From NCBI RefSeq assembly GCF_017813365.1, contig NZ_JAGIZA010000003.1:1-64000 (forward strand): 64,000 nucleotides of DNA, given 5' to 3'. Numbering within the stretch: the first letter of the stretch is position 1; each line of letters opens with the position of its first letter. A program made the translations under genes and the position numbers. This stretch comes from Roseomonas indoligenes (GTDB lineage: Bacteria > Pseudomonadota > Alphaproteobacteria > Acetobacterales > Acetobacteraceae). Shown one piece after another: positions 46,941 through 55,058 of this stretch. The notes beneath the pieces were generated by a model. It was not told where the DNA came from. It saw nothing but the letters and a program-made list of their open reading frames with translations, and ran no database searches.

Positions 46941-48173
46941 TCAGACCCCCGAACCGGTGCCGCTGGTGCGGAAAGCGCCGCCTGCTTCCAGCGCGCTCTG
47001 CTTCAGGGCGTCCGAAACCTGCCGGTCAAAGGGCTGCAGCACGATCGGCTCCGGTTCGTATGCCGCCGGTGGCATGAGGAGCAGCTCGGCGTGAGTGCCG
47101 TCCCGGCCCCGCACATAGGTTACCTCGCCGATCAGCCACTTCTGCTTCACGACCCGCAGCAAGGGCACGTTAACTGGCACCAAGTGGTTCGGCTCCCAAA
47201 GCTGCCCCGAGGTGTCCCGCCAACTGTCCGTGACGACACGGATGGAGGCGGACCGGCCATTGCGGCGGTTCCGTTCCCAGAGGGCACGACGCTGGGCGAT
47301 ATCGATCCCGTCTTGCTCTTGGTCCGAGACGATGACCCTGGGACGGAAACGCTCGCCCTTCTTCGGTTCCGCGCTACCCACGGTCTCGTCCAGCACCCAC
47401 ACCCGCCGGTTCGGATCGCGATCCCCGCCCAATGCGCCGGCGAGGTCGTTTAGGACGTCCATGGACTGCCAGACCACCTCGTAGAGGCTGTAGCGCTGGT
47501 CCATGGAGGCGTTGGCCGAGGCCTCCTCCACGTTCATCCCCTGCGCGAAGCCCGAGGCCATCTCCTCCTTGCCGGCGCGGGACAGGATCAGGTTCCCGTC
47601 CGCGGCCTCGTAGGCCAGGAAGCCCGAGTGCCGACAAACCCTGTCGATGATGTCCCAAGCCGTCTCGGTCAGGATCACGTTGAACTGCGGAACGATCTCG
47701 CCCTCGCCCGAGAGCGCCGTGACCGAGATGCCGTAGGCCTCGCAAAGCTTCTCGATAAGGGCTTTCGTGGTGACGTTGCTGACCTGATTAGCCTCCCGGC
47801 GCAGGTAGGCGGCGCAGTCAACCAAGTCCTGGCACCTGCCGCGGCCCGAAATGCGGACGGTATGGCTTCTGGGCGTGATCGTGGGCGTGTAGCGGTCGAC
47901 ATAGCCGGTGATGACGAGGTCGCCCTTGGACGTCCCATCACGCCGGATGCGGACTTGGCACGCCTGACCAGGGGCCACGACAAGGTCAGAGGTCCATTTG
48001 GCCAGCTTCGTAGGGGTCGGGTCCTTGTTGTCAGTGAAGCGCTCCGTAATGGCGATGTCGAAGTCGGAGGGGCAGCGCTCGACGCCCCGGGTGATCCGAA
48101 TTTCCTGCCAGCCGGTGAGGGCCTTGCCGCCAACCACGAGTTCCAGGTCGCCGTCGTCGGGCATGAACGACAC
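46941..48173 (-). CDS. Baseplate hub protein, Mu gp44 (gpD-like)
   Basis: A 410-residue protein starting MSFMPDDGDLELVVGGKALT. Blocks GWQEIRITRGVERCPSDFDI, PGQACQVRIRRDGTSKGDLV and TKALIEKLCEAYGISV fit the hub family that seats the spike under the tail tube. A hairpin pair separates it from the inserted cassette upstream. Confidence 0.85.
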   Translation of the reverse strand: MSFMPDDGDLELVVGGKALTGWQEIRITRGVERCPSDFDIAITERFTDNKDPTPTKLAKWTSDLVVAPGQACQVRIRRDGTSKGDLVITGYVDRYTPTITPRSHTVRISGRGRCQDLVDCAAYLRREANQVSNVTTKALIEKLCEAYGISVTALSGEGEIVPQFNVILTETAWDIIDRVCRHSGFLAYEAADGNLILSRAGKEEMASGFAQGMNVEEASANASMDQRYSLYEVVWQSMDVLNDLAGALGGDRDPNRRVWVLDETVGSAEPKKGERFRPRVIVSDQEQDGIDIAQRRALWERNRRNGRSASIRVVTDSWRDTSGQLWEPNHLVPVNVPLLRVVKQKWLIGEVTYVRGRDGTHAELLLMPPAAYEPEPIVLQPFDRQVSDALKQSALEAGGAFRTSGTGSGV

Positions 48174-48186
48174 TCCTGAAACAGGA

Positions 48187-48243
48187 AGAGCGCCCCGAAG
48201 GACGCTCTAGTAATGTGAAGGGCCGCCACCGGGTGGCCCTTCA
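48187..48243 (-). terminator. Two hairpins ending the inserted cassette
   Basis: On the minus strand AGAGCGTCC-TTCG-GGGCGCTCT (48187-48208) has a stable UUCG tetraloop and is followed by a T-rich TCCTGTTT. A second perfect stem TGAAGGGCC/GGCCCTTCA (48216-48243) lies just before it. Together they separate the cassette from the gp44 gene. Confidence 0.65.
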
Positions 48244-48263
48244 GTCGGTATCGCCGGCTCAGA

Positions 48264-48635
48264 TCAGGCGAGCCGCAGCAAATCCCGGATCACGTCGCCT
48301 GCCAGCTGCTCACCCCAATCCTGCTGGTCATAGGGTTCCTGCATCAGGTGAAGGAACATGGTCACCGACTGGGCCTTGGCCTGCAGCCCGGCCAACGTAA
48401 GCGCCGGCAGAGCCTGGACCCGCGTCAAGGCGTCATCCTCACGCTTCTGCCGGATCGCCCACTCGGCATCGGTAGCACTGGTGCCGTCGAGGACGCGGCA
48501 GGCCACGAAGGCCTCCCGGTGTTCGGCGCAGGCCGCCAACAGGACGGCATCGGGGTTCGGCGCGGCCACCACGGCCACAGGTGCTGCGAAGGCCCCCGCA
48601 GCGGCGAGGGCGAGGCGGCGAGAGAGGGCGGGCAT
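48264..48635 (-). CDS. Exported phage protein, 123 aa
   Basis: Starts MPALSRRLALAAAGAFAAP with a twin-Arg-like and hydrophobic signal region (VAVVAA), followed by a charged helical domain (LLAACAEHREAFVACRVLDG; FLHLMQEPYDQQDWGEQLAG) with a Cys pair. Periplasmic; a superinfection-exclusion or envelope role is possible from its place next to the antirepressor. Confidence 0.5.
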   Translation of the reverse strand: MPALSRRLALAAAGAFAAPVAVVAAPNPDAVLLAACAEHREAFVACRVLDGTSATDAEWAIRQKREDDALTRVQALPALTLAGLQAKAQSVTMFLHLMQEPYDQQDWGEQLAGDVIRDLLRLA

Positions 48636-48907
48636 TAGTGCTGGCCTCCCTCAATCTGCTGTTGACCACCCATAATGTAGGCAATCAGCTTCTCAGCATC
48701 GCCAATGATCAAGTCCGCACGCTCACGCGCCGTCCTCGTCGGGCAAGTGTCGATCAGTGCCATCACCACATCACGGCGAAGCTTACGCGGGTCTGGTGGG
48801 GTATTCGTCACCGGACCGGGCTTCGGGGCATCGGGCTTCGGGGCGATTGCCGAGGCGGCGGGGCTGCCTGGGCGCTGGTGCTGGCCCAGCGGAGGGTTCG
48901 AGGCCAT
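48635..48907 (-). CDS. Small cassette protein, 90 aa
   Basis: ATG 48907 (MASNPPLGQHQRPGSPAASA) overlaps the antirepressor stop by 4 bases. A disordered Pro/Ala start is followed by a helical part (RKLRRDVVMALIDTCPTRTA). No family recognised. Confidence 0.45.
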   Translation of the reverse strand: MASNPPLGQHQRPGSPAASAIAPKPDAPKPGPVTNTPPDPRKLRRDVVMALIDTCPTRTARERADLIIGDAEKLIAYIMGGQQQIEGGQH

Positions 48908-49542
48908 CAGGCGCGCCCTCCCGGCATCTGAACCACGACCATAGCCCGGTTGTCCTGGACCGGCTGTGGCATGTCGATCTCGGACTGCCACCACGCCGGC
49001 TGAAAACGCCTCGGCGGCCGCGGCATCTTTGCTTGGGTCATGGCGTACCACCATGCGCAAGAATGGTTGCCGTAGCGGCCGTAGGCGGCGATGGTCGCCA
49101 ACTCTAGGCGCCGATCCTCTGCCGGGCGTTCGTGCCAGGGGCGCTCTTCCATGACCTCTATCGGGGCATGAGCAACATGCTGCCGTCCGAAGAAGTGGGC
49201 AAAGAGGGTGTCCGCGCACTCGACTTGGTAGCGGATCACCGCATCACGGACAGCCTGATCCTTGATGCGGTTCGGGTGGATGGTGGCCATCCAGAAGTTG
49301 AGCCGCGTCAGCGGCAGGGCCGTCGCCTCCTGTAGCCCGCCGTCCGAAGGTATCTCCATAACGGAGACACCCTGAGAGAGAACCGGGTGCGCCAGGAGCT
49401 TCTTGTGCTGGCCGCCCCAGTCCAGCTTCATGCCCTCTACGACGGGCTTCATCGCTACGAGGGTGGCTTCCGGCGTCTCGGCCGGAGACGTGAGCAGGGT
49501 AGCGCCGTGGAACTCGACGGTGGTAAGGGACCGATTAGTCAT
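48907..49542 (-). CDS. ant: Antirepressor, P22 AR N-terminal domain
   Basis: A 211-residue protein (ATG 49542, MTNRSLTTVEFHGATLLTSP). The blocks EATLVAMKPVVEGMKLDWGG, QHKKLLAHPVLSQGVSVMEI, LPLTRLNFWMATIHPNRIKD and YQVECADTLFAHFF are the P22_AR_N domain. In P22 the Ant protein binds and inactivates the CI repressor. Here it would lift prophage 2 repression and is itself held off by the neighbouring RHH proteins. Confidence 0.85.
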   Translation of the reverse strand: MTNRSLTTVEFHGATLLTSPAETPEATLVAMKPVVEGMKLDWGGQHKKLLAHPVLSQGVSVMEIPSDGGLQEATALPLTRLNFWMATIHPNRIKDQAVRDAVIRYQVECADTLFAHFFGRQHVAHAPIEVMEERPWHERPAEDRRLELATIAAYGRYGNHSCAWWYAMTQAKMPRPPRRFQPAWWQSEIDMPQPVQDNRAMVVVQMPGGRA

Positions 49543-49655
49543 CGTGATCTTCCTGAACAAGGTTGCGATGCAGCCCTTCCCCGCCTTGCCGGGCGGATGG
49601 GGCGCTGGTCCCGTTCCCCAGAATTGGGGAGCGGCTTAGTTGAGCCGGTGGCGGG

Positions 49656-49865
49656 CTACGCCCGCGAAGCCTCGCCCGCCGCCGGCTGACCGCCCCCGAG
49701 AGGGCGGGGCTGCTGGACGCCTAAGCGGGCCAACTCCAGCAGGAACTCAATCTGTCCGTTCATGCTGCGGTCGTTCTCTTCGGCCTGCGCCTCCAGCCAG
49801 CCCTTCAGAGGCCGGGGGATGCGGAGGGTGAACCGCGCAGCCATCTTGGTCTTGGTCCTCGCCAT
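49656..49865 (-). CDS. Arc/Mnt-like RHH repressor
   Basis: ATG 49865 (MARTKTKMAARFTLRIPRPL) follows GAGGAGATG. The 69-residue protein is a ribbon-helix-helix repressor (ARFTLRIPRPLKGWLEAQAE, ENDRSMNGQIEFLLELARLG) close to Arc and Mnt, which control ant in P22. It is divergent from a second RHH gene across the three operators. Confidence 0.8.
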   Translation of the reverse strand: MARTKTKMAARFTLRIPRPLKGWLEAQAEENDRSMNGQIEFLLELARLGVQQPRPLGGGQPAAGEASRA

Positions 49866-49878
49866 CATCTCCTCGTAA

Positions 49879-49956
49879 CGACACCATTGTCGTGTCACAG
49901 ATGATGAAGCGACACCATTGTCGTGTCAACTCGAAAGCGACACCAGAATCGTGCTA
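49879..49956. promoter_or_regulatory. Three RHH operators (CGACACCATTGTCGTGTCA)
   Basis: CGACACCATTGTCGTGTCA at 49879-49897 and 49910-49928 (31 bases apart) and the diverged CGACACCAGAATCGTGCTA at 49938-49956. All contain a GACAC...GTGTC or related inverted repeat and lie between the two divergent repressor genes, covering both promoter regions. Confidence 0.75.
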
Positions 49957-49984
49957 GGGCGGTTCTATCTGAGAGAGCAACCTG

Positions 49985-50260
49985 ATGAGCGATGACGGCT
50001 ACACCCGCATCACCCTGCGCATTCCTATGTCGCTGCACCAGCGCTTAACCCAAGCCGCTGCGGATCGCTCCCACTCCATGAACGCTGAGATCATCACTCG
50101 TCTCGAAAGTTCATTCGGTGAAATCGGCGAACGTTTGAGCAAACTAGAAGCGCTGGTTTTCGGAGATGAGTTAGGGAATGAGGCACTACTCCGACAAATC
50201 ATGTCTGTCGAAGAGGATTATCAATCCTTGCTGCGGGATTTGGCCCGCCAGTTCAGATGA
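49985..50260 (+). CDS. Second Arc-like RHH repressor
   Basis: A 91-residue protein: RITLRIPMSLHQRLTQAAAD, RSHSMNAEIITRLESSFGEI is an Arc/Mnt-like ribbon-helix-helix; a C-terminal coiled coil follows (KLEALVFGDELGNEALLRQI). Divergent from the first repressor. Its stop overlaps the next gene (ATGA), so it is co-transcribed with the exported protein gene. Confidence 0.8.
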   Translation: MSDDGYTRITLRIPMSLHQRLTQAAADRSHSMNAEIITRLESSFGEIGERLSKLEALVFGDELGNEALLRQIMSVEEDYQSLLRDLARQFR

Positions 50261-50727
50261 GGAGTAACGCCATGCGCTGGACAATAATTCTAATTCTCTG
50301 GGCTGCCACGGCCATGACGGTCCAAGCGCAGCAGGTAAATGCGCCCCAAATTTGGATCTACGCGACAGCTCGACTTAGTGTGCTAAGTTGCGAGGTCTCT
50401 GTGGCTGCGACGAACTACACCACTCAGCCAATCGACTCCCTTTTAGTCGCCGGCTCGGTTGATTCTCGCGGAAATTCGTACCCGGTAAGCTTTCTTTTCC
50501 GTAATGCCTTGGTGGACAGGCGCCAAACGCAGTCATTCTCGCTACCAAAAGAGGCCTGCGATTTGGAAATGAAAATCGTGGTTGTGCAAGAGCCACGGTG
50601 CACTATTAACGGACGTCCGCAAAGCCAGTGCGTCACGTGGCTCAAGCAATCCTCTGCGCCCGCTGATCTTCCCGCCGATCGCCTTCCGATCTTGATTACA
50701 CTGCCCACTGGAATCCGACTGGGGTGA
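50257..50727 (+). CDS. Exported protein, possible superinfection exclusion
   Basis: A 156-residue protein with a signal peptide (MRWTIILILWAATAMTVQAQ) and a mature beta-rich part with four Cys (e.g. VLSCEVSVAATNYTTQ, EACDLEMK, RCTINGRPQSQC). Lower GC than the tail genes. P22 keeps the exclusion gene sieA next to mnt and arc, and this gene occupies the same place; the role is inferred from that only. Confidence 0.5.
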   Translation: MRSNAMRWTIILILWAATAMTVQAQQVNAPQIWIYATARLSVLSCEVSVAATNYTTQPIDSLLVAGSVDSRGNSYPVSFLFRNALVDRRQTQSFSLPKEACDLEMKIVVVQEPRCTINGRPQSQCVTWLKQSSAPADLPADRLPILITLPTGIRLG

Positions 50728-50728
50728 T

Positions 50729-51292
50729 CTACCGTCCTCGCGCCTGGAACTCGTCTGGCATAAAGTTCGGATCCGCCGCCCCCGCGTAGGCTGTCAGCTC
50801 ATCGGCCCGGTCCAGGTCGGCGTAGAGTCGGTAGGCGTGCACCAGCGCCGGCAAAGGCGCGCGGACCGACACCGTTTGTAGCCGCGCGAGGTTGGCTGCC
50901 CTGTCGGTAAGGAGGCGAGCGGTTGCAGTCTTGAGCCGGCGCAGAGCATCTCCCGACGCATCGTCTGCCAGATCGCCTGCAATCAGGATCTCGGCTTCGA
51001 GCAGCCCGTCGAGGAGGTCTCGCAGGGCAACCGCCTCGTCATAGGACGCCGGATAGATGTCCGACACGGCCCGCGCCATCGCCACCAGCGCAGCGCGGCG
51101 GCACAGTGCTCCCATCGCGTCCTGGATCGCGCCACGTGCCGCTCCGACCGTGTCCGCCTCGACCGGATCGGCCGGGTAGAAGGCCGAAAGGCGCGTCAGC
51201 AGGCGCAACTGGTCGCCCGGGTCGGCAGCCATGGCGCGAACGGAGGCCGTGAGGGCCTGCACACCGCCCGCGAGGTCATCCGCCGCGCTCAC
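50729..51292 (-). CDS. DNA circulation/tail protein gp43, C-terminal half
   Basis: A 187-residue protein starting at GTG 51292, overlapping the upstream stop as GTGA. Its end (ALVHAYRLYADLDRADELTA, YAGAADPNFMPDEFQARG) matches the C-terminal block of Mu gp43 (LAYxLYxDxxRAxEI ... HPGFVP). In Mu these parts form one chain with the protein at 51289-52053; here they are two overlapping genes. Confidence 0.65.
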   Translation of the reverse strand: MSAADDLAGGVQALTASVRAMAADPGDQLRLLTRLSAFYPADPVEADTVGAARGAIQDAMGALCRRAALVAMARAVSDIYPASYDEAVALRDLLDGLLEAEILIAGDLADDASGDALRRLKTATARLLTDRAANLARLQTVSVRAPLPALVHAYRLYADLDRADELTAYAGAADPNFMPDEFQARGR

Positions 51293-52053
51293 AGGAGGCC
51301 CGCCAGGCGTTCGACGGTCGCCCCGGCGCGGGTCACCGCTGCCCGCGCCTGCGATACCCGCGCCAAGCCCTGCGAAACGCTGCCGGTGATGCTCGTCAGG
51401 GTGCCGAGAGGAGAGCGAGAGCCGCCAATCAACCGCCCGAAGGAGCGATCAAGCCCGGGGACCAGCCCACCGACGCTGCCGACCACCGACCGCACATCAC
51501 CCGCGAACCGCTGCACCTGCGAGATGTAGGCACGAGCCGTACTTTGGACCTGCTGGACCACCTGCGCCCCCTGCTGAACGGCTCCGAGAGCGTCCTTTGC
51601 GAAGTCGGACGAGGCGGCCAAGTCGGCCAGTCCGCAGGCCTCCAGCACATCGCCCGCGAAGTCCGTGCCGAGGGTCGGATAGATCCGCTCACCGCCCTGG
51701 ATAAAGATGAAGGCCAGGGAGGCGACCCGGCCGAGCTCGACCCGCATCTCGGCGCCGAAGTCGACGAGGCTGACCTCGCAGGACCCGAAGATGGGGTGGA
51801 CGAGCTCGCCCGGCCCCTCTTCCTCGGCGGCGTCGCGCAGCGCTTCCACCTGGGTCACCACGTCGTCGCCGACGACGAAGCCCTGCAGGGAGAGGCGGCG
51901 CACCGCCAAGCCCAAGTCCTCAACCCAGGCGGTATCCCGAAATGGGTACTCGTGCAGCGCGGTCCGGCGACCGGCGCGGGTGTCGTGCGTAAAGACGCCG
52001 AACGGAATGCCGCGCCAGGAGGCGGGACGCAGGTCGTCGCGCCAGTCACTCAT
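51289..52053 (-). CDS. DNA circulation/tail protein gp43, N-terminal half
   Basis: A 254-residue protein: WRDDLRPASWRGIPFGVFTH, ALHEYPFRDTAWVEDLGLAV, RRLSLQGFVVGDDVVTQVEA and LVHPIFGSCEVSLVDFGAEM form the DNA_circ_N domain. The second half is Ala/Val-rich helix. Together with the next gene it equals a full Mu gp43 tail-assembly protein. Confidence 0.8.
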   Translation of the reverse strand: MSDWRDDLRPASWRGIPFGVFTHDTRAGRRTALHEYPFRDTAWVEDLGLAVRRLSLQGFVVGDDVVTQVEALRDAAEEEGPGELVHPIFGSCEVSLVDFGAEMRVELGRVASLAFIFIQGGERIYPTLGTDFAGDVLEACGLADLAASSDFAKDALGAVQQGAQVVQQVQSTARAYISQVQRFAGDVRSVVGSVGGLVPGLDRSFGRLIGGSRSPLGTLTSITGSVSQGLARVSQARAAVTRAGATVERLAGLL

Positions 52054-54257
52054 CCAAGGCCTCCCAGGCCGGTACGCTCAACCCGAACGCTCCCATCCTG
52101 CGTCCGGGTGGTCACCGTGGCGCCGGCGCTGCCCGGCCCCGCCAGCTGCACGCGGACGTCGACGCGTTGCGCCTGCGGGCCCAGGCTGGGGTTCTGCATG
52201 GGCTCTTCGCCACGGCCAGGGCGGCCAGCGGTCGGCCGCTCCGGCAGAGCGGGCAGTGAGCGCGGGTCGAGGGGGTCGGCGTAGCGTGCCGCGGGCGCCG
52301 GCGAGGAGGCCGGAGACGGGGCAGCATTCGGCCGTTCGCGGACAGCGCCAAGCACGCCGTCGACCATGCTTTGGCTTACGCCTGGCCGCCTCTGACCAGG
52401 GTAGAACCCCTGCCCCGTCCGCGGATCCGGAATGCTCGCCCACTCCTGGGCAAGCCGCGACTGGAACTCCTCACGGGTAATGTTCCCGGCCTGGAACGCG
52501 CGCAGGCCCCGGCGCTCGGCCAGTGCCGTCGCCAGCTTGTCCTGCGTTGCCTCGTCGTAGCGGGTCGTGCGCGGGTCGAGGCCCATCTCCCGGACGAGAC
52601 CGCGCAGTGTGGTCTGGGTGATCTGGTAGCGCCCAGCGGCTGAGGAATTGAGCTTGTTGTCGGGGTGCCGGAGCATCTCGGACTGCATTTTGTCCACCTC
52701 TTCCAGCGTCATGCCGGTGAGGTTTCGCGCGCCGCCGGTGTAGGCGCCGTAGCCGAGCGTCTCGTTGTAGCCGCGGCCCCGGTCGGTGCCTTCCGAGCGG
52801 CCGATGAGCCCCAAGAGATCGGTGGGCGCCGGGCCCACATCCACAGAACGCTGGGCTTCACGGCCGGCGCGGTTGGCAAAGCCCGCCGCCGGCCCGGTCG
52901 CAATGCGCCCGATGATGCGCTCAGCCGGGAAGTTCAGCATGCGGTCCAGGAGGCTGGCCTGGCGCGACCAGACCCGCGCCGGCTCCATCTCCCGAGCCAG
53001 CGCGGCCGGGTCGCTCCTCTGGCGCTCCAGTTCTTCCCGCTCTCCGGCATTCGTTGTGCTCGGCTTCATGCCAAGCGCGAAGGCACCCGCGGCCCCGAGC
53101 CCCGTCACGCCCACCATCCCCAGGAGCCACGCCGGCGCGCGGAACGCCGCAATGACCCCCAGGGACCCGACGATCGAAGCCAAAGGGGCGACCATGTTGG
53201 CCGCCAAGAGCCCGCCCACGACGATGATCGCGTTCTCCCAGCCGCCCATGGACTGGACGACCTTCTCGATCCCCTCGCCAATGGCTTGGATCCGGCTGGA
53301 GAACCGGTCCCAGCCCCCGTCATCGACCCAGGCCTTGATCCTTGTCGCCAGCTGCTCAACTGCGCCAGCGACCGCCGTAACCACGGCCTCGACCTTCTGG
53401 GCCAGCCACTCGCGGTTCTTGGCGATCCACTCCGTCATCCTCTCCATCAGCCCACCGATTGAAGGTGCGAGCCGCTGGGCGATTGTATTGACGAGCCCCT
53501 CGCCGGCCAGCCGGAGCATGGACTGCTGCTTCTCGAAGCGTGCCGCAGAGGCCGCGCCGTCGTCGGTGATGGCACCTAGGCGCCGAGCCTCGCTGGCATA
53601 TTCTGCCAGCCCTGCCGCTCCCCGCTTCATGAAAGGGATGAGGCTCTCGGGGATGCGGAGGGCGCCCAGGACACGCGCCTGCAGGCGAGGATCTGCAATC
53701 CGGGCGATGCCGTCGGCGACCTCTGGCAGCACGTCGGAGGCGGTCCGGGCATGCCCGGTGGCATCCCGCATCTTGATGCCGAGCAGGGTGAAATACTGCA
53801 GCGCCGTGGCATCGCGCCCGCCGACAGCGTCGGACAGCGCATCGCCTAGGCCCTGGAGACCCGCAGTCAGGTCCTGCGCCGAAGATCCCGCGATCCGCGC
53901 TGCGCCCTGAAGAGCGGCCAGGCCTGACGCCGTGGTCTGAACGCGGTAGGCCGCACGGCCAAGCTGCGCGCCCATGTCGGCGAAGCCGGTCACAAGACGC
54001 ACCACGCCGGCGACAGTGCCCGCCGCGGTCAGCACGCCGAGGGCCGGGATCATGGCCTCCAGCCCGCGCGAGGCACCGCGGGCGCTGTTCGCCAAGCGGT
54101 TCAGGCCGCCGGCGCCGCCGAGCCCGCCGATTGAGCCCATGCGGCTCAGACCGGCCTGCATCTTCGTGGCGAGGGCGTTGACGCGGGTCAGCGCGGGCGA
54201 GAGGCGGTCGTTCGCGGTGAGGGTGACAGAGAGGGTGCCAGCGGAGGCAGTCGCCAT
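52050..54257 (-). CDS. Tail tape measure protein with GH104 muramidase domain
   Basis: A 735-residue protein. The first 330 residues are helical tape-measure sequence. Around residues 340-395 lie hydrophobic segments (AIIVVGGLLAANMVAPLASI; WLLGMVGVTGLGAAGAFALG). Residues 476-619 match the lambda R-type GH104 domain: GLIGRSEGTDRGRGY, SSAAGRYQITQTTLRGLVR, LATALAERRGLRAFQAGN and RLAQEWASIPDPRTGQGFYP. It fixes tail length and probably opens peptidoglycan at injection. Confidence 0.85.
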   Translation of the reverse strand: MATASAGTLSVTLTANDRLSPALTRVNALATKMQAGLSRMGSIGGLGGAGGLNRLANSARGASRGLEAMIPALGVLTAAGTVAGVVRLVTGFADMGAQLGRAAYRVQTTASGLAALQGAARIAGSSAQDLTAGLQGLGDALSDAVGGRDATALQYFTLLGIKMRDATGHARTASDVLPEVADGIARIADPRLQARVLGALRIPESLIPFMKRGAAGLAEYASEARRLGAITDDGAASAARFEKQQSMLRLAGEGLVNTIAQRLAPSIGGLMERMTEWIAKNREWLAQKVEAVVTAVAGAVEQLATRIKAWVDDGGWDRFSSRIQAIGEGIEKVVQSMGGWENAIIVVGGLLAANMVAPLASIVGSLGVIAAFRAPAWLLGMVGVTGLGAAGAFALGMKPSTTNAGEREELERQRSDPAALAREMEPARVWSRQASLLDRMLNFPAERIIGRIATGPAAGFANRAGREAQRSVDVGPAPTDLLGLIGRSEGTDRGRGYNETLGYGAYTGGARNLTGMTLEEVDKMQSEMLRHPDNKLNSSAAGRYQITQTTLRGLVREMGLDPRTTRYDEATQDKLATALAERRGLRAFQAGNITREEFQSRLAQEWASIPDPRTGQGFYPGQRRPGVSQSMVDGVLGAVRERPNAAPSPASSPAPAARYADPLDPRSLPALPERPTAGRPGRGEEPMQNPSLGPQAQRVDVRVQLAGPGSAGATVTTRTQDGSVRVERTGLGGLG

Positions 54258-54260
54258 GGG

Positions 54261-54405
54261 TTACGGCCTCCTTTGCTGCTGGAGCAGTCGGTTCGCCGCC
54301 CCCAGCCACCGCGACAGGTCAGAGGGGGTCAGACGATCAATCTCGCTGGGAGGCCAGTGAAAGAGCAGTGCGGCCTCGGCCCCTAGGCCTCGCCATCCTT
54401 GGGGG
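54261..54405 (-). CDS. -1 frame extension of the tail assembly chaperone
   Basis: Without its own start, the -1 frame past the slippery CCCCCAAG reads GLGAEAALLFHWPPSEIDRL then TPSDLSRWLGAANRLLQQQ to a TAA at 54261-54263, just before the tape measure gene. This is the form of gpE'/gpG-T-type frameshift extensions made by tailed phages. Confidence 0.55.
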
Positions 54406-54685
54406 AGGCCGGCGTAAAAGCCTCGAAGTAGCTGGAGGCCGCCTGGACCACCCCCTGCGGAAGCTTGTTGATGACGAAGGCATTGAGCCCGGTCACACTG
54501 CTGAGCAGTTTCACCACCATGGCCGAGCCCTGCAGCTTGCTGGCCTCGGTGATCTCGCCCCAGGTCGGTTCCCGCAGCACCATGCTGTCGTAGGTGGTGC
54601 CGCTATGCTCGATCGGCGCGAACTTGAGCCGCAGCGGCTTCGCGGCTGCGATTTCCTTCTCGTCCTCGACGTACAGCTCGTCCAT
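54383..54685 (-). CDS. Tail assembly chaperone (Mu gp41/E family)
   Basis: A 100-residue protein (ATG 54685, MDELYVEDEKEIAAAKPLRL). Blocks EPTWGEITEASKLQGSAMVV and VTGLNAFVINKLPQGVVQAA place it in the Phage_TAC E-type family. The end PASPKDGEA lies on a CCCCCAAG slippery run; a frameshifted longer form is likely. Confidence 0.75.
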   Translation of the reverse strand: MDELYVEDEKEIAAAKPLRLKFAPIEHSGTTYDSMVLREPTWGEITEASKLQGSAMVVKLLSSVTGLNAFVINKLPQGVVQAASSYFEAFTPASPKDGEA

Positions 54686-54686
54686 C

Positions 54687-55055
54687 TCAGGTCTCCCGCA
54701 CGTCCTCACCCTCAAAGCGCACGCTGAAGGTGCCCTCCGTGGCGTTCACCTCCTGGCTCTCCACGGTCCACATGCCCGTGCCGGACACGCGCTTGCCGCT
54801 GGCGAGCTCCAGGGAGACGGAGGAGTTGGTCATGTTCTCGAAGTCGCCCACGGTGATGTTGTCGCGGTCGCTCAGCGTGAACGAGATGAAGCCGGGGGAG
54901 ATCGTCTCCGAGTACCCGTGGATGCGATCCATGCCGGCGACAGTCGTCCGGGTCCGGGTCGAAACCTTCCACATGGGGTCGGCTCGAAGGTCGAAGGCCA
55001 GCCCATCGACGAAAGCGGCGCCGATGCCGCCGATGCGGCGATTGCTTTCCGACAT
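54687..55055 (-). CDS. Tail tube protein (Mu gpM)
   Basis: A 122-residue protein: MSESNRRIGGIGAAFVDGLA, TTVAGMDRIHGYSETISPGF, ISFTLSDRDNITVGDFEN and ASGKRVSGTGMWTVESQEVN fit the Mu-type tube family. It follows the sheath gene immediately. Confidence 0.85.
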   Translation of the reverse strand: MSESNRRIGGIGAAFVDGLAFDLRADPMWKVSTRTRTTVAGMDRIHGYSETISPGFISFTLSDRDNITVGDFENMTNSSVSLELASGKRVSGTGMWTVESQEVNATEGTFSVRFEGEDVRET

Positions 55056-55058
55056 GGC

